From positions 620,001 through 684,000 of the forward strand of contig CAWBTX010000004.1 in the NCBI GenBank assembly GCA_963791905.1: 64,000 nt of DNA, given 5' to 3'. Each line of letters opens with the position of its first letter. The first letter of the stretch is position 1. Origin of the DNA: Gaiellasilicea sp963791905. GTDB taxonomy: Bacteria > Actinomycetota > Thermoleophilia > Gaiellales > Gaiellaceae. Under the pieces are notes generated by a model. The model saw only the letters and a list, made by a program, of their open reading frames with translations. It was not told the DNA's origin and searched no databases. Made by a program: the position numbers and the translations under genes. Shown one piece after another: positions 36,530-44,706 of the stretch.

Positions 36530-38146
36530 TCAGTCCGACTCGAGCTCGACGAGGAGGGCGCCGCCGGCGACGCGATCGCCCTCCGCGACGTGGACTGCCT
36601 TCACCGTGGCGTCGTAGGGCGCCGCGAGGGGCGTCTCCATCTTCATCGCCTCGAGGACGAGGAGGTGCTGCCGCGCCTCCACGCGCTGCCCAGGCGTCAC
36701 GTGCACGCGAAGCACCGTGCCAGGCATCGGCGCGGACAGGGAGCTGCCGCCGCCGGCGCCCGCGTGGGCGTGGCCAGCGACGTCGACGTCCGGCGCAGCG
36801 GTCGGCGGAGCGGCGGGGAGGTTCAGCCGCCAGCCTCCTCGCCACGGCCCCTCCGGCAGCCGGAGCGGCGGCTCCGAGAGCGGGGGATGCTCGGTCAGGA
36901 ACGCGGTCGTCGCCTCGCCGGCGCGGAGGACGGGGTGCCTGACGAGCCAGCGCAGGAAGGGGAGGTTCGTCGTGACGCCGGCGACCTCGGTCTCGTCCAG
37001 GGCGTCGGCGAGCCGGGCGAACGCCTCCTCCCGCGTCGGCCCGTGCGCGATCAGCTTCGCGATCATCGGGTCGTACGAGATCCCGATCTCGTCCCCGTCC
37101 TCGACGCCCGCGTCGACACGGACGCCGCGCGGGAGCCGCAGGTTCGAGATCGTCCCACTCTGCGGCAGGAACGTGCGTGGGTCCTCCGCGTAGAGGCGCA
37201 CCTCGACCGCGTGACCTTGTAACAGACTGTTGCTAAGTTCGAGCGGCTCGCCGTTCGCCACGCGGATCTGCTCGCGCACGAGGTCGATGCCCGTCACGAG
37301 CTCGGTCACGGGGTGCTCGACCTGGATGCGGCCGTTCAGCTCGAGAAAGTAGAAGTCGCGGCCGTCGAGCATGAATTCCGCCGTTCCTGCCCCGACGTAG
37401 CCGATCGCGCGGGCGAACTCGACTGCCGCGGCGCCGAGCGCCGCGCGGAGCTCGGGATCGACCGCGGGCGAGGGGGCCTCCTCGAGCACCTTCTGATGGC
37501 GGCGCTGCACCGAGCAGTCGCGCTCGCCGAGCGCGAGCACGGTGCCGTGCGTGTCGGCGAGCAGCTGGATCTCGACGTGCCGTGGCCGCTCGACGTAGCG
37601 CTCATAGAAGACCGTGCCGTCGCCGAACGCCGCCTCCGCCTCCCGCCGCGCAGCCGCGGTCGCCTCGTCGAGCTCGACCGCGGTGCGAACGACGCGCATG
37701 CCGCGGCCGCCGCCGCCGGCGGCCGCCTTGACGAGGAGCGGAAAGCCGATCTCGTCCGGCTCCCCGGAGGGGAGCACCGGAACTCCGGCCGCCGAGGCCG
37801 CCTCCTTGGCGCGCAGCTTGTCGCCGCCTCGGCGCAGCGCTTCCGCCGGCGGGCCGATCCACACGAGCCCCGCCGCGGCGACCGCCGCCGCGAAGTCCGC
37901 GTTCTCGGCGAGGAAGCCGTAGCCGGGATGGATCGCGTCGGCGCCGCTCTCGGCCGCCGCACGCAGGTGCTCGGCCGGATCGAGGTAGCTCTCGATCGGA
38001 ACGGTGGCGTCGGCGGAGCGGGCGTGGAGCGAGCGCTCGTCGTCCGGCGCGGCGACGGCGACGGTCGCGATCCCGAGCTCCCGGCAGGTCCGGAAGACAC
38101 GGAGCGCGATCTCACCTCTGTTGGCGACGAGGACCTTGCGAATCAC
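36530..38146 (-). CDS. mccA: Acyl-CoA carboxylase alpha subunit (biotin carboxylase + biotin carrier; MccA-like)
   Basis: A 538-residue biotin-dependent enzyme subunit. The biotin carboxylase part spans residues 1 to about 445: MIRKVLVANRGEIALRVFRT, the ATP-grasp glycine loop KAAAGGGGRGMRVV, ERDCSVQRRHQKVLEEAPSP and NGRIQVEHPVTELVTGIDLV. The C-terminal carrier domain has the biotinylation site EAMKMETP. The short middle region is typical of 3-methylcrotonyl or propionyl-CoA carboxylases. It should work with the carboxyltransferase encoded at 44938-46497 on the same strand. The symbol rests on that pairing and could instead be a generic acyl-CoA carboxylase. The start is GTG 38146, with TACGAT seven bases upstream and no ribosome binding site. 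Confidence 0.88.
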   Translation of the reverse strand: MIRKVLVANRGEIALRVFRTCRELGIATVAVAAPDDERSLHARSADATVPIESYLDPAEHLRAAAESGADAIHPGYGFLAENADFAAAVAAAGLVWIGPPAEALRRGGDKLRAKEAASAAGVPVLPSGEPDEIGFPLLVKAAAGGGGRGMRVVRTAVELDEATAAARREAEAAFGDGTVFYERYVERPRHVEIQLLADTHGTVLALGERDCSVQRRHQKVLEEAPSPAVDPELRAALGAAAVEFARAIGYVGAGTAEFMLDGRDFYFLELNGRIQVEHPVTELVTGIDLVREQIRVANGEPLELSNSLLQGHAVEVRLYAEDPRTFLPQSGTISNLRLPRGVRVDAGVEDGDEIGISYDPMIAKLIAHGPTREEAFARLADALDETEVAGVTTNLPFLRWLVRHPVLRAGEATTAFLTEHPPLSEPPLRLPEGPWRGGWRLNLPAAPPTAAPDVDVAGHAHAGAGGGSSLSAPMPGTVLRVHVTPGQRVEARQHLLVLEAMKMETPLAAPYDATVKAVHVAEGDRVAGGALLVELESD

Positions 38147-38153
38147 GCGGACG

Positions 38154-38159
38154 ATCGTA
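38154..38159 (-). promoter_or_regulatory. Leaderless -10 box (TACGAT) of the biotin carboxylase gene
   Basis: TACGAT on minus ends seven bases before GTG 38146. The only other start-proximal signal is absent, so a leaderless transcript is likely. Confidence 0.45.
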
Positions 38160-38187
38160 GAGGCCGCTGCTAGCCTGCTTCGCCTCG

Positions 38188-39492
38188 ATGTCGCGCTTCG
38201 CGGTCTTCTGCACGCTCGCGCTCGCCTTCGTCGCCCCGGCCGGCGCGGGGACGCTGTTCGTGATCGACGGTCGCGGGTGGGGTCACGGCGTGGGTATGAG
38301 CCAGTACGGCGCGCAGGGCTACGCGCTGGACGGGTGGCGCTACCCGCGCATTCTCGCCCATTACTACCGCGGCACGGACCTCCAGGTCCTGCCGGGCCGC
38401 GCCGTGCGCGTCCTCCTCCTCGAGCGCCGTCCGAGTGTCCGCATCGGCTCGGCGAAGCCCTTCCGTGTCGTCGACATGCGCGGCAAGCGCAGGATCCTGA
38501 GGCCGGGTGATCGCACGTTCTCCGTGAAGCAGCGCCGCGGGTTGAAGTTCCCGATCCGCGTCGATGCCGGTGCCTCGCCGCTCCGCGTCGACGGCAACGC
38601 CTATCGCGGCACGGTGACGCTCCACCGCGCTGGAGCGCGTCTGACCGTCGTCAACCGGCTGCCGCTCGACCGCTACCTGCGCGGCGTCGTGCCGTGGGAG
38701 ATGCCGTTCTACTGGCACCGGGAGGCGCTCAAGGCGCAGGCCGTCGTCGCGCGCTCGTACGCGCTCGCGACGCTCAAGCCGACGAGCCTCTTCGACACGT
38801 ACGCCGACACGCGCAGCCAGGTCTACGGCGGCATCCAGGCCGAGCGGATCCCGACCAACCGCGCGATCGCGGCGACGGCGGGCCGCGTCCTGCTCTGGCA
38901 GGGCGAGGTCGCGACGACCTTCTACCACTCCACCTCCGGCGGGCGCACGGCGCCCGTCGACCAGGTCTGGCCGAACGCCTCGCCCGTGCCGTACCTCGTC
39001 TCCGTGCCGGACCCGCACGACGGGCTCTCGAAGCACCACCGGTGGGGCCCGCTCGTCCTCCGGCCGGACGAGCTGTCGAGGACGATCAAGGTGCCCGGTG
39101 TGCGCGATCTCGTGGTCGAGCGCACGGACTCGGGCCGGGCCGCCGCCGTGGACGTCGAGAGCCGGTCCGGCGTCCGGAGGATCCCGGCGCAGGACTTCCG
39201 CCGGACCCTGGGTCTGCGCTCGACGTGGTTCGCCGTCCGCGTGCTCAGCCTCGACCCGCCGATCCGGCGGGCCCTCGCGGACCGTCCGCTGAAGCTCGCC
39301 GGCTTCGTCCGCGGCCTTCGCCGCGTGCGGCTCGAGCAGCAGGTGAACGGCGGCGCCTGGAGGGCGGTGCGCCGGGTGCGCCCGCGGGTCGACGGCCGGT
39401 TCACGGTGAGCGTCCGGCCGCGGTCGAAGACCAGCTACCGGCTCGCGACGGGCCAAGTGGCAGGCGCAACGATCACCGTGGTGCCGCGTTAA
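38188..39492 (+). CDS. SpoIID/LytB domain protein (secreted peptidoglycan lytic-type)
   Basis: A 434-residue secreted protein. The signal peptide (FAVFCTLALAFVAPAGAG) is followed at once by GRGWGHGVGMSQYGAQGYAL, the Gly/His motif of the SpoIID family, here N-terminal as in many actinobacterial members. The SpoIID core follows with LPLDRYLRGVVPWEMPFYWH, where the Glu of VPWEMP is the catalytic acid of SpoIID transglycosylases. Next come AVVARSYALATL and FYHSTSGGRTAPVDQVWPNA. A C-terminal domain of about 130 residues ends with TITVVPR. It probably trims peptidoglycan. The start is ATG 38188, with a TAGCCT box 11 bases upstream. Confidence 0.88.
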   Translation: MSRFAVFCTLALAFVAPAGAGTLFVIDGRGWGHGVGMSQYGAQGYALDGWRYPRILAHYYRGTDLQVLPGRAVRVLLLERRPSVRIGSAKPFRVVDMRGKRRILRPGDRTFSVKQRRGLKFPIRVDAGASPLRVDGNAYRGTVTLHRAGARLTVVNRLPLDRYLRGVVPWEMPFYWHREALKAQAVVARSYALATLKPTSLFDTYADTRSQVYGGIQAERIPTNRAIAATAGRVLLWQGEVATTFYHSTSGGRTAPVDQVWPNASPVPYLVSVPDPHDGLSKHHRWGPLVLRPDELSRTIKVPGVRDLVVERTDSGRAAAVDVESRSGVRRIPAQDFRRTLGLRSTWFAVRVLSLDPPIRRALADRPLKLAGFVRGLRRVRLEQQVNGGAWRAVRRVRPRVDGRFTVSVRPRSKTSYRLATGQVAGATITVVPR

Positions 39493-39499
39493 ATAGCGG

Positions 39500-39530
39500 T
39501 TCAAACGGGTACTTACACCGTCTTCAAACG
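39500..39530 (+). promoter_or_regulatory. Direct repeat TTCAAACG x2 upstream of a glycoside hydrolase
   Basis: TTCAAACG occurs at 39500-39507 and 39523-39530, 23 bases apart (about two helical turns). Both lie just before the TACGGT box that precedes the glycoside hydrolase start. They could be activator or repressor half-sites, or part of the -35 region. Confidence 0.35.
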
Positions 39531-39537
39531 AACCCGC

Positions 39538-39543
39538 TACGGT
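39538..39543 (+). promoter_or_regulatory. -10 box (TACGGT) of the glycoside hydrolase gene
   Basis: TACGGT lies seven bases before ATG 39551, without a ribosome binding site. It fits the leaderless pattern seen elsewhere in the window. Confidence 0.45.
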
Positions 39544-39550
39544 CCCTGGC

Positions 39551-40798
39551 ATGCGACGAATACTTCTCATATGCACGGCTTTTGTGGCAACTGCCGCGTT
39601 TGCGGCACCTGCCGGGGCGTCTCCGTCGGTGCACTACGGCATCCAGGACGACGCGTGGCTCCGGTGGGGAGACGGGACCGTCAAGGAGCGAATCACGGAG
39701 CTCGATGACCTCGGCGTCGATCTCGTCCGCTTCACCATCAACTGGAACCAGGTCGAGCCGCGGCGCGGCGCTCGTGACTGGAGCGGCTCGGACGAGATCC
39801 TGCGTGGCCTGCGTGACGCTCGCATTCAGGCCGTGGTCTCGATCTGGGGCTCGCCCCGTTGGGCCAACGGCGGCCGGCGGCCTCAGTGGGCGCCGAAGAC
39901 CGGCGCGTCGTTCGCGGCGTTCGCCGCGGCAGCCGCGAAGCGCTACCCGTGGGTGACGAAGTGGCTGATCTGGAACGAGCCGAACCAGCGCCGCTGGTTG
40001 CAGCCGACGACGGCGAAGACGTACGTGACGAAGCTCCTGAACCCCGCCTACACGGCGATTCACCGCGCCAATCGCCGCGCGAAGGTCGCCGGCGGCGTCA
40101 CGGCCCCGCGCGCCTCGAAGGGCGGCGTCTCGCCGGTGCAGTTCATCCGCGGGATGAAGGCGGCGAAGGCGCGGCTCGACACGTACGCGCATCATCCGTA
40201 TCCGCTGTTCAAGGGCGAGACCCCGTCGGCCGGCGGCTGTGGCCACTGCGAGACGATCACGATGGCCACACTCGAGCGGCTGCTGCGCGAGGTGTCGCGG
40301 AACTTCGGCGCGAAGCGCATCTGGCTGACCGAGTACGGCTACCAGACGAACCCGCCTGACCGGGCGCTCGGCGTCTCGCGGGCGCTCCAGGCGCGGTACC
40401 TCGCGGAGGCCTCGTACCAGGCTCTCAAGGCGCCGCGCGTCGACATGCTGATCCACTACCTCTACCGGGACGAGCCCGAGATCGGGCGGTGGCAGAGCGG
40501 GCTGCTGACTGCGAGCGGGGCCGCAAAGCCTGCGCACCGCGCCTTCCAGCTGCCGCTCGTGCAGGCCGAGCGAAAGGGGTCGCTGGTGACGCTCTGGGGG
40601 CAGGTGCGCCCTGGTCACGGCGCGCAGCGCTACGTCCTGCAGCAGTTCCGGAACGGCGTCTGGCGGAGCGTCGGCGGCACGCGTGTGACCAGCTCGCGCG
40701 GCTTCCTCTCACGCACGGTGCGCGCGGACAGAGGCCGGGTGTTCCGCCTCATGCTGCCGAAGGAGGATCTGGCGAGCCCGACGCTCGTCGTGAACTAG
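39551..40798 (+). CDS. Secreted glycoside hydrolase, clan GH-A-like (TIM barrel)
   Basis: A 415-residue protein with a signal peptide (MRRILLICTAFVATAAFAAP, cleavage near AGA-S). It has an eight-strand barrel with both GH-A glutamates: the acid/base in WLIWNEPNQRRW and the nucleophile in IWLTEYGYQTNPP. Other strand motifs are VDLVRFTINWNQVEP, VVSIWGSPRW and YAHHPYPLF. The C-terminal 75 residues form a small beta domain. Relatives include GH5, GH39 and GH53; the substrate is unknown. It ends with a TAG that shares CTAG with the convergent enoyl-CoA hydratase. A second GH-A-like gene lies at 48308-49810. Confidence 0.85.
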   Translation: MRRILLICTAFVATAAFAAPAGASPSVHYGIQDDAWLRWGDGTVKERITELDDLGVDLVRFTINWNQVEPRRGARDWSGSDEILRGLRDARIQAVVSIWGSPRWANGGRRPQWAPKTGASFAAFAAAAAKRYPWVTKWLIWNEPNQRRWLQPTTAKTYVTKLLNPAYTAIHRANRRAKVAGGVTAPRASKGGVSPVQFIRGMKAAKARLDTYAHHPYPLFKGETPSAGGCGHCETITMATLERLLREVSRNFGAKRIWLTEYGYQTNPPDRALGVSRALQARYLAEASYQALKAPRVDMLIHYLYRDEPEIGRWQSGLLTASGAAKPAHRAFQLPLVQAERKGSLVTLWGQVRPGHGAQRYVLQQFRNGVWRSVGGTRVTSSRGFLSRTVRADRGRVFRLMLPKEDLASPTLVVN

Positions 40799-41541
40799 GC
40801 CTGGCGCCAGGAGGGCTTGCGCCGCTCGAGAAAAGCGCGCAGGCCTTCCTGGCCCTCGTCGCTCGTCCGGCGCTCGGCGATCCGCCGTGCCGTGTCGGGC
40901 CCGTCGGGCCGCTCCAGCACGAGCCGCTTCGCGTGCCGCGCGGCCTTCGGGCCGGCGCTCGCGAGCTCGTCGAGAATCGTGGCGAGGGCCCCATCGAGGT
41001 CGTCGGCGACCTCGTGCACGAGGCCGATCCTGAGCGCAGTCGCCGCGTCGAAGCGCTCGCCGGTGACGAAGTACCGCCGGGCGGCACTCGGCCCGATCTT
41101 CGCGAGCGCGAACGGTGAGATCACCGCCGGGATGATCCCGAGCTTGACCTCGGAGAAGGCGAACACGGCGTCGGTCTGAGCCACGGCGATGTCGGAGCAG
41201 GCGACCAGACCAGCGCCGCCGCCGAAAGCGTGGCCCTGGATCCGCGCGACCACGGGCGCAGGGCAGCGGTCGATCGCCTCGAGCATTCCGCGGAGGGCGT
41301 TTGCATCCGCCACGTTCTGCTCGTAGTCCACGTCGACCGACGACCGCATCCACTCGACGTCCGCGCCGGCGCAGAAGCTGGCGCCGTCGCCGGCCAGGAG
41401 CACGGCCCGCGCCTTGCCGACGTCGACGAAGGCCTCGGCGAGCTCGGCGATCACGGCCGCGTCGAAGGCGTTCCGCGTCTCGGGTCGTGCAAGCGTGAGG
41501 CGGAGAATCTCGCCGTCCCGCTCGATTCGAAGCGCGCTCAT
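40795..41541 (-). CDS. Enoyl-CoA hydratase/isomerase family protein
   Basis: A 248-residue crotonase-fold enzyme. It has the oxyanion-hole segment LLAGDGASFCAGADVEWMRS and the second loop IQGHAFGGGAGLVACSDIAV, followed by FAFSEVKLGIIPAVISPFAL. The Glu in SEVKLG matches one catalytic glutamate, while the first is less clear. It hydrates enoyl-CoA; a methylglutaconyl-CoA hydratase role would fit the nearby carboxylase subunits. The frame extends nine bases upstream, but ATG 41541 is chosen, with TAAGGT seven bases upstream. That box overlaps the -10 of the divergent gene. Confidence 0.88.
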   Translation of the reverse strand: MSALRIERDGEILRLTLARPETRNAFDAAVIAELAEAFVDVGKARAVLLAGDGASFCAGADVEWMRSSVDVDYEQNVADANALRGMLEAIDRCPAPVVARIQGHAFGGGAGLVACSDIAVAQTDAVFAFSEVKLGIIPAVISPFALAKIGPSAARRYFVTGERFDAATALRIGLVHEVADDLDGALATILDELASAGPKAARHAKRLVLERPDGPDTARRIAERRTSDEGQEGLRAFLERRKPSWRQA

Positions 41542-41548
41542 CCTGGGC

Positions 41549-41558
41549 ACCTTATGGT
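41549..41558. promoter_or_regulatory. Overlapping divergent -10 boxes
   Basis: On minus, TAAGGT (41549-41554) lies seven bases before ATG 41541. On plus, TATGGT (41553-41558) lies six bases before GTG 41565. The two hexamers share two bases, so RNA polymerase cannot occupy both at once. Confidence 0.5.
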
Positions 41559-41564
41559 GTCGCC

Positions 41565-42023
41565 GTGGCTGCGAAGCGCTTCACCGTCGAGCTTCAGCGC
41601 GTCGGCAAGACGGGAACGATGTTCCGCGTCCCGTTCGACCTGAAGGAGGCATTCGGGCAGGCTCGGCCGCCCGTTCGCGTGACGATCCGCGGGCACGAGT
41701 GGCGGACGACGCCGGGCGTGTACGACGGCGTGGGGCTCGTCGTCGTCAACCGGGCCGTGAAGGCTGCGACGGGTGTGGACGCTCCCGAGCGAGTCGAGGT
41801 CGCGATGGAGCTCGACGACCAGCCTCGCGAGGTGGCGGTGCCGGACGATCTCGAGGCTGCCCTAGCCCGCGACGAGGACGCCCGTCAGACCTTCGAGCGC
41901 ATGTCGTTCTCGCACCGGCGCGAGTACGTCGAGTGGATCGAGGAGGCGAAGCGGGCTGACACACGCACCCGCCGAATCGCCAAGACGGTCGAACGCGTGC
42001 GCGCGGGTCAGTCCCAACGCTGA
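41565..42023 (+). CDS. DUF1905/YdeI-like (OmpD-associated) domain protein
   Basis: A 152-residue protein. The N-terminal half is a DUF1905 barrel (KRFTVELQRVGKTGTMFRVP, FDLKEAFGQARPPVRVTIRG). The C-terminal half is a YdeI-type helix bundle (AALARDEDARQTFERMSFSH, RREYVEWIEEAKRADTRTRR). YdeI proteins were linked to bacteriocin tolerance, but the molecular role is unknown. The start is GTG 41565, apparently leaderless. Its stop overlaps the ATG of the DapA-like gene by one base (TGATG), so the three plus-strand genes from here form an operon. Confidence 0.85.
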   Translation: MAAKRFTVELQRVGKTGTMFRVPFDLKEAFGQARPPVRVTIRGHEWRTTPGVYDGVGLVVVNRAVKAATGVDAPERVEVAMELDDQPREVAVPDDLEAALARDEDARQTFERMSFSHRREYVEWIEEAKRADTRTRRIAKTVERVRAGQSQR

Positions 42024-42876
42024 TGGCGAAGCTTCGAGGTGCGCTCGCGGCGGCCGTCACGCCGCTCCGCGACGACGGTGCGGCGCTCGACGACGACGCC
42101 TTCACGCCGTACGCGGACTTCCTCGTCGCGGGAGGCCTGAAGGGATTCTCGCGCTCGGCACGACCGGTGAGGGGCTCCTGTTCGCGCCCGAGGAACGTCG
42201 TCGCGTCGTCGAGCACTACGTGCAGGCCTCCGCGGGCCGCTTGCAGGTGGCGGCGCACTGCGGCGCACAGACGACACGCGACACGGTCGGGCTGGCGGCG
42301 CACGCGGCCGAGGCGGGCGCCGACGCCGTGGCAGTCATTGGGCCGCCGTACTTCCAGCTCGACGAGCGCGCATTGCTGGATCACTTCGTCGCCGCCGCGG
42401 CCGCGTGCGAGCCGCTTCCGTTCTATGTCTACGAGTTCGAGCGCGCGAGCGGCTACGCGGTGCCGCTGCCTGTGCTGTTCGAGCTGCGGGAGCGCGCGTC
42501 GAATCTCGTTGGCCTCAAGGTCTCCGACGCGCCGTTCGAACGCTTCAAGCCGTACCTGATCGAGGGGCTCGACGTCTTCGTCGGGCCGGAGGTGCTGATT
42601 GCCGACGGGATCGCGTTCGGGGCGGTCGGCGCGGTCTCGGCACTCGCCGCGGCGTTCCCGGAGCAGGTCGCTGCGGCGGTCCGCGAGCCCACCCAGGCTG
42701 CCTCCGTCGCGCTCGGCGAGCTGCGGGCGGCGATCGAGCTCGTCCCCAGGCATGCAGCGCTCAAGGCCGTGCTCGGGCTCAAGGGCGTGCCGGTGCGGGA
42801 GGACGTGCGGCGGCCTCTACGGCAGTTGCTCGAGAACGAGCGGACGGAGCTCGCGGCCTGGCTCGCATCGTCGTAG
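42023..42876 (+). CDS. Dihydrodipicolinate synthase family protein (one frameshift)
   Basis: A class I aldolase/lyase of about 284 residues (DapA/NanA family). It begins MAKLRGALAAAVTPLRDDGA and continues after a missing G near 42145 (AAGGGATT should be AAGGGGATT) with ILALGTTGEGLLFAPEERRR. The Schiff-base Lys is in NLVGLKVSDAP and the conserved Tyr is probably in PFYVYEFERASG. True DapA is usually elsewhere in lysine operons. Coupling to an FAD amine oxidase-like gene suggests a catabolic lyase, for example for hydroxyproline or sugar acids; this is inference. The part after the shift is intact from about 42150. Confidence 0.8.
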
Positions 42877-43910
42877 CCGGCGCGGGCGCGATCGGCGCGT
42901 CGATCGCGTATCACCTCGCGCTCGCGGGCGCCGACGACGTCGTGCTCGCGGATGTCGGTGAGATCGCCGGCGGTGCGACCGGAAAGGCGATGGGCGGCGT
43001 GCGGCAGCAGTTCACGACCGAGGCCGAGGTCAGGCTCGCGCAGGCGAGCGTCAGGCTCTTTCGCGAGCTGGGCGAGCCGCTCTTCGAGCAGGTCGGCTAC
43101 CTCTTCCTCGCCACGACGGAGCCAGGGCTGGCGGAGCTCGAGGAGCGGCGGGCGATCCAGGCTGCGCTCGGCGTCCCGGTCGAGCACGTGGACGCCGGCT
43201 CGGTGCGAGGGCTGCGCGTGGAGGACGTCCTCGGCGCCGTCATCTGCCGGGAGGACGGCATCGCAGATCCGGCAGGTGTGACGCGGGAGCTCGTCCGGCG
43301 GGCGGCGCGCGGCGGGGTGGAGGTGCGCGAACGGGAGGACGCGCTTGCCCTCGAGGCCGACGCGCTGGTGATCGCCTGCGGCGCGCGCTCGCCCGAGGTC
43401 GCGACCGCGCGCGGCGTGGAGCTGCCCGTACGCCCGCTTGTCCGCCAGCTCGTCGACGTCGGGCCGGTTTCCGGCCTCGCGCAGGACCTGCCGATGACGG
43501 TCGAGGAGTCCGGCTTCCACTTCCGGCGCGTCGGCGCCGATCGTCTGCGGCTCGCGATGGGGGAGACGACGCTGCGCTGGGACGGGCCCGAGGTCGTCGA
43601 CGACGCGCTCGTGGAGGACTGGCGCCGTCGGCTGGCTCACCGCTACCCGGATGCCCAGGACGCGCCGATCGTCCGCGCCTGGGCCGGCTTCTACGACATG
43701 ACCCCGGACGCGCACCCGATCATCGGCGCCGTCGGCGACGGCCTCTACGCCGCGTGCGGCTTCTCGGGTCACGGCTTCATGCAGTCGCCGGCAGTCGGCG
43801 AGGCCGTCGCCGCGGAGCTCCTGGGCCTCACCCCGCCCTTCGACCTCTCCCCGTATCGCCTCGACCGTTTCGCCGAGGGCGCCGTCTTCCCCGAGACGCT
43901 CGTGCTCTAA
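42858..43910 (+). CDS. FAD-dependent oxidoreductase, DAO family
   Basis: About 350 residues of the D-amino-acid/sarcosine oxidase family. It has the ADP-binding GAGAIGASIAYHLALAGADD, GGATGKAMGGVRQQFTTEAE and DGIADPAGVTRELVRRA, and ends with WAGFYDMTPDAHPIIGAVGD and GLYAACGFSGHGFMQSPAVG. The reading frame has no ATG, GTG or TTG near the expected start; CTG 42858 or ATC 42867 are the only candidates, or an indel hides the start. It overlaps the end of the DapA-like gene by a few codons, indicating coupling. The substrate is probably an amino or imino acid. Confidence 0.82.
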   Translation: MARIVVAGAGAIGASIAYHLALAGADDVVLADVGEIAGGATGKAMGGVRQQFTTEAEVRLAQASVRLFRELGEPLFEQVGYLFLATTEPGLAELEERRAIQAALGVPVEHVDAGSVRGLRVEDVLGAVICREDGIADPAGVTRELVRRAARGGVEVREREDALALEADALVIACGARSPEVATARGVELPVRPLVRQLVDVGPVSGLAQDLPMTVEESGFHFRRVGADRLRLAMGETTLRWDGPEVVDDALVEDWRRRLAHRYPDAQDAPIVRAWAGFYDMTPDAHPIIGAVGDGLYAACGFSGHGFMQSPAVGEAVAAELLGLTPPFDLSPYRLDRFAEGAVFPETLVL

Positions 43911-44269
43911 CGAGGATCCGCAGTGTGGTCCCGGCCGCGAGAACGCTTGTGTTGTTTCAACACAAGCTCTTCGGCCCGGCGCGCGTCTGCGGCCCGCTCG
44001 GCGGCGATTCGGACGTCGACCACGCGCGGCGAGAAGAAGGCGGCGACCGTCGCGAGCTCCGCGCGCTGTCGGTCGGCCCGCGCTCGCCGGGCTTTCCGAT
44101 TCTGCGCCACGAGCAGCCGCACCAGGTGATACCCCGGACGCCGCAAACCCAGGTTGGAAGCGGCGTTCCCGACCAGACGCCACGTCTCGGCCATTGGCAC
44201 GTCGTCCCGATCGACTGCGACCACGAGCTCGCGGATCCGGCGTTCGTTCGGCGAGAGCGAGAAGCGCAT
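43907..44269 (-). CDS. Small basic protein of unknown function between two palindromic repeats
   Basis: A 120-residue, Arg-rich protein starting MRFSLSPNERRIRELVVAVD. A conserved-looking core, MAETWRLVGNAASNLGLRRP with GYHLVRLLVAQ, resembles a short helix-turn-helix; I do not know a named family. A copy of the palindromic repeat (43945-43967) lies inside the last 20 codons, and a second one (44338-44358) lies 69 bases upstream of the start. The stop overlaps the stop of the FAD gene. It may be real, or the C-terminal part may be read-through of the repeat. Confidence 0.45.
   Translation of the reverse strand: MRFSLSPNERRIRELVVAVDRDDVPMAETWRLVGNAASNLGLRRPGYHLVRLLVAQNRKARRARADRQRAELATVAAFFSPRVVDVRIAAERAADARRAEELVLKQHKRSRGRDHTADPR
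43945..43967. repeat. Palindromic repeat, copy 1
   Basis: Perfect arms GCTTGTGTTG and CAACACAAGC around TTT. It lies 34 bases after the stop of the FAD oxidoreductase gene. It is AT-rich compared with its surroundings. Confidence 0.9.
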
Positions 44270-44337
44270 CTCAACAGCCTGCAGACGCCTGTGTGACGCC
44301 CGGGTGCCAACTTCGACACGAGAGCGCGTAGTCAGAC

Positions 44338-44358
44338 CTTGTGTTGAAACAACACAAG
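44338..44358. repeat. Palindromic repeat, copy 2
   Basis: Arms CTTGTGTTG and CAACACAAG around AAA, i.e. in opposite orientation to copy 1. It lies 18 bases downstream of the stop of the minus-strand YdhR-like gene. Confidence 0.9.
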
Positions 44359-44376
44359 CGCTCTTCGACCGCGCGG

Positions 44377-44706
44377 CTACTCGAACGCGAGCCCGAGGCG
44401 CGAAAGCTGCTCCTCGGCGTAGCGGCCTTCGACTGTCGCCTCGACGTCGAACTCCTCGACGACGTCAGGCTCCTTCCCGATCAGCTCGCGCGCGCGGCTC
44501 GGCAGCTCCTGCCGCGCGGCCTCTGCGGACTCGAAGAAGTAGACGGCGCCCCAGCGCTCGCCGGCCGGATCCGAGAGCCACGCCTTGAACCGGAGCCCCT
44601 CCACCTCCTCGAACGCGTCGACCGACTCGTCGCGCAGATAGCGCCGCAGCTCCTCGATCGTCGACTTGGAGTCGACGAGGCTCCAGAGGACGAGGCGGAC
44701 GATCAC
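44377..44706 (-). CDS. YdhR-like dimeric alpha/beta barrel protein
   Basis: A 109-residue protein: VIVRLVLWSLVDSKSTIEEL, FEEVEGLRFKAWLSDPAGER and WGAVYFFESAEAARQELPSR, ending in a variable tail. This matches the ferredoxin-like fold of YdhR/putative monooxygenase proteins, whose reaction is unproven. The start is GTG 44706, four bases overlapping the stop of the 50-residue gene upstream (GTGA), so the two are coupled. A palindromic repeat follows its stop and may act as terminator. Confidence 0.7.
   Translation of the reverse strand: MIVRLVLWSLVDSKSTIEELRRYLRDESVDAFEEVEGLRFKAWLSDPAGERWGAVYFFESAEAARQELPSRARELIGKEPDVVEEFDVEATVEGRYAEEQLSRLGLAFE

Noticed and set aside
43945..43967. Palindromic repeat considered as a LexA/SOS box
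   Set aside because: It lacks the GAAC-N4-GTTC pattern of actinobacterial LexA sites and mostly lies after genes, not before them.
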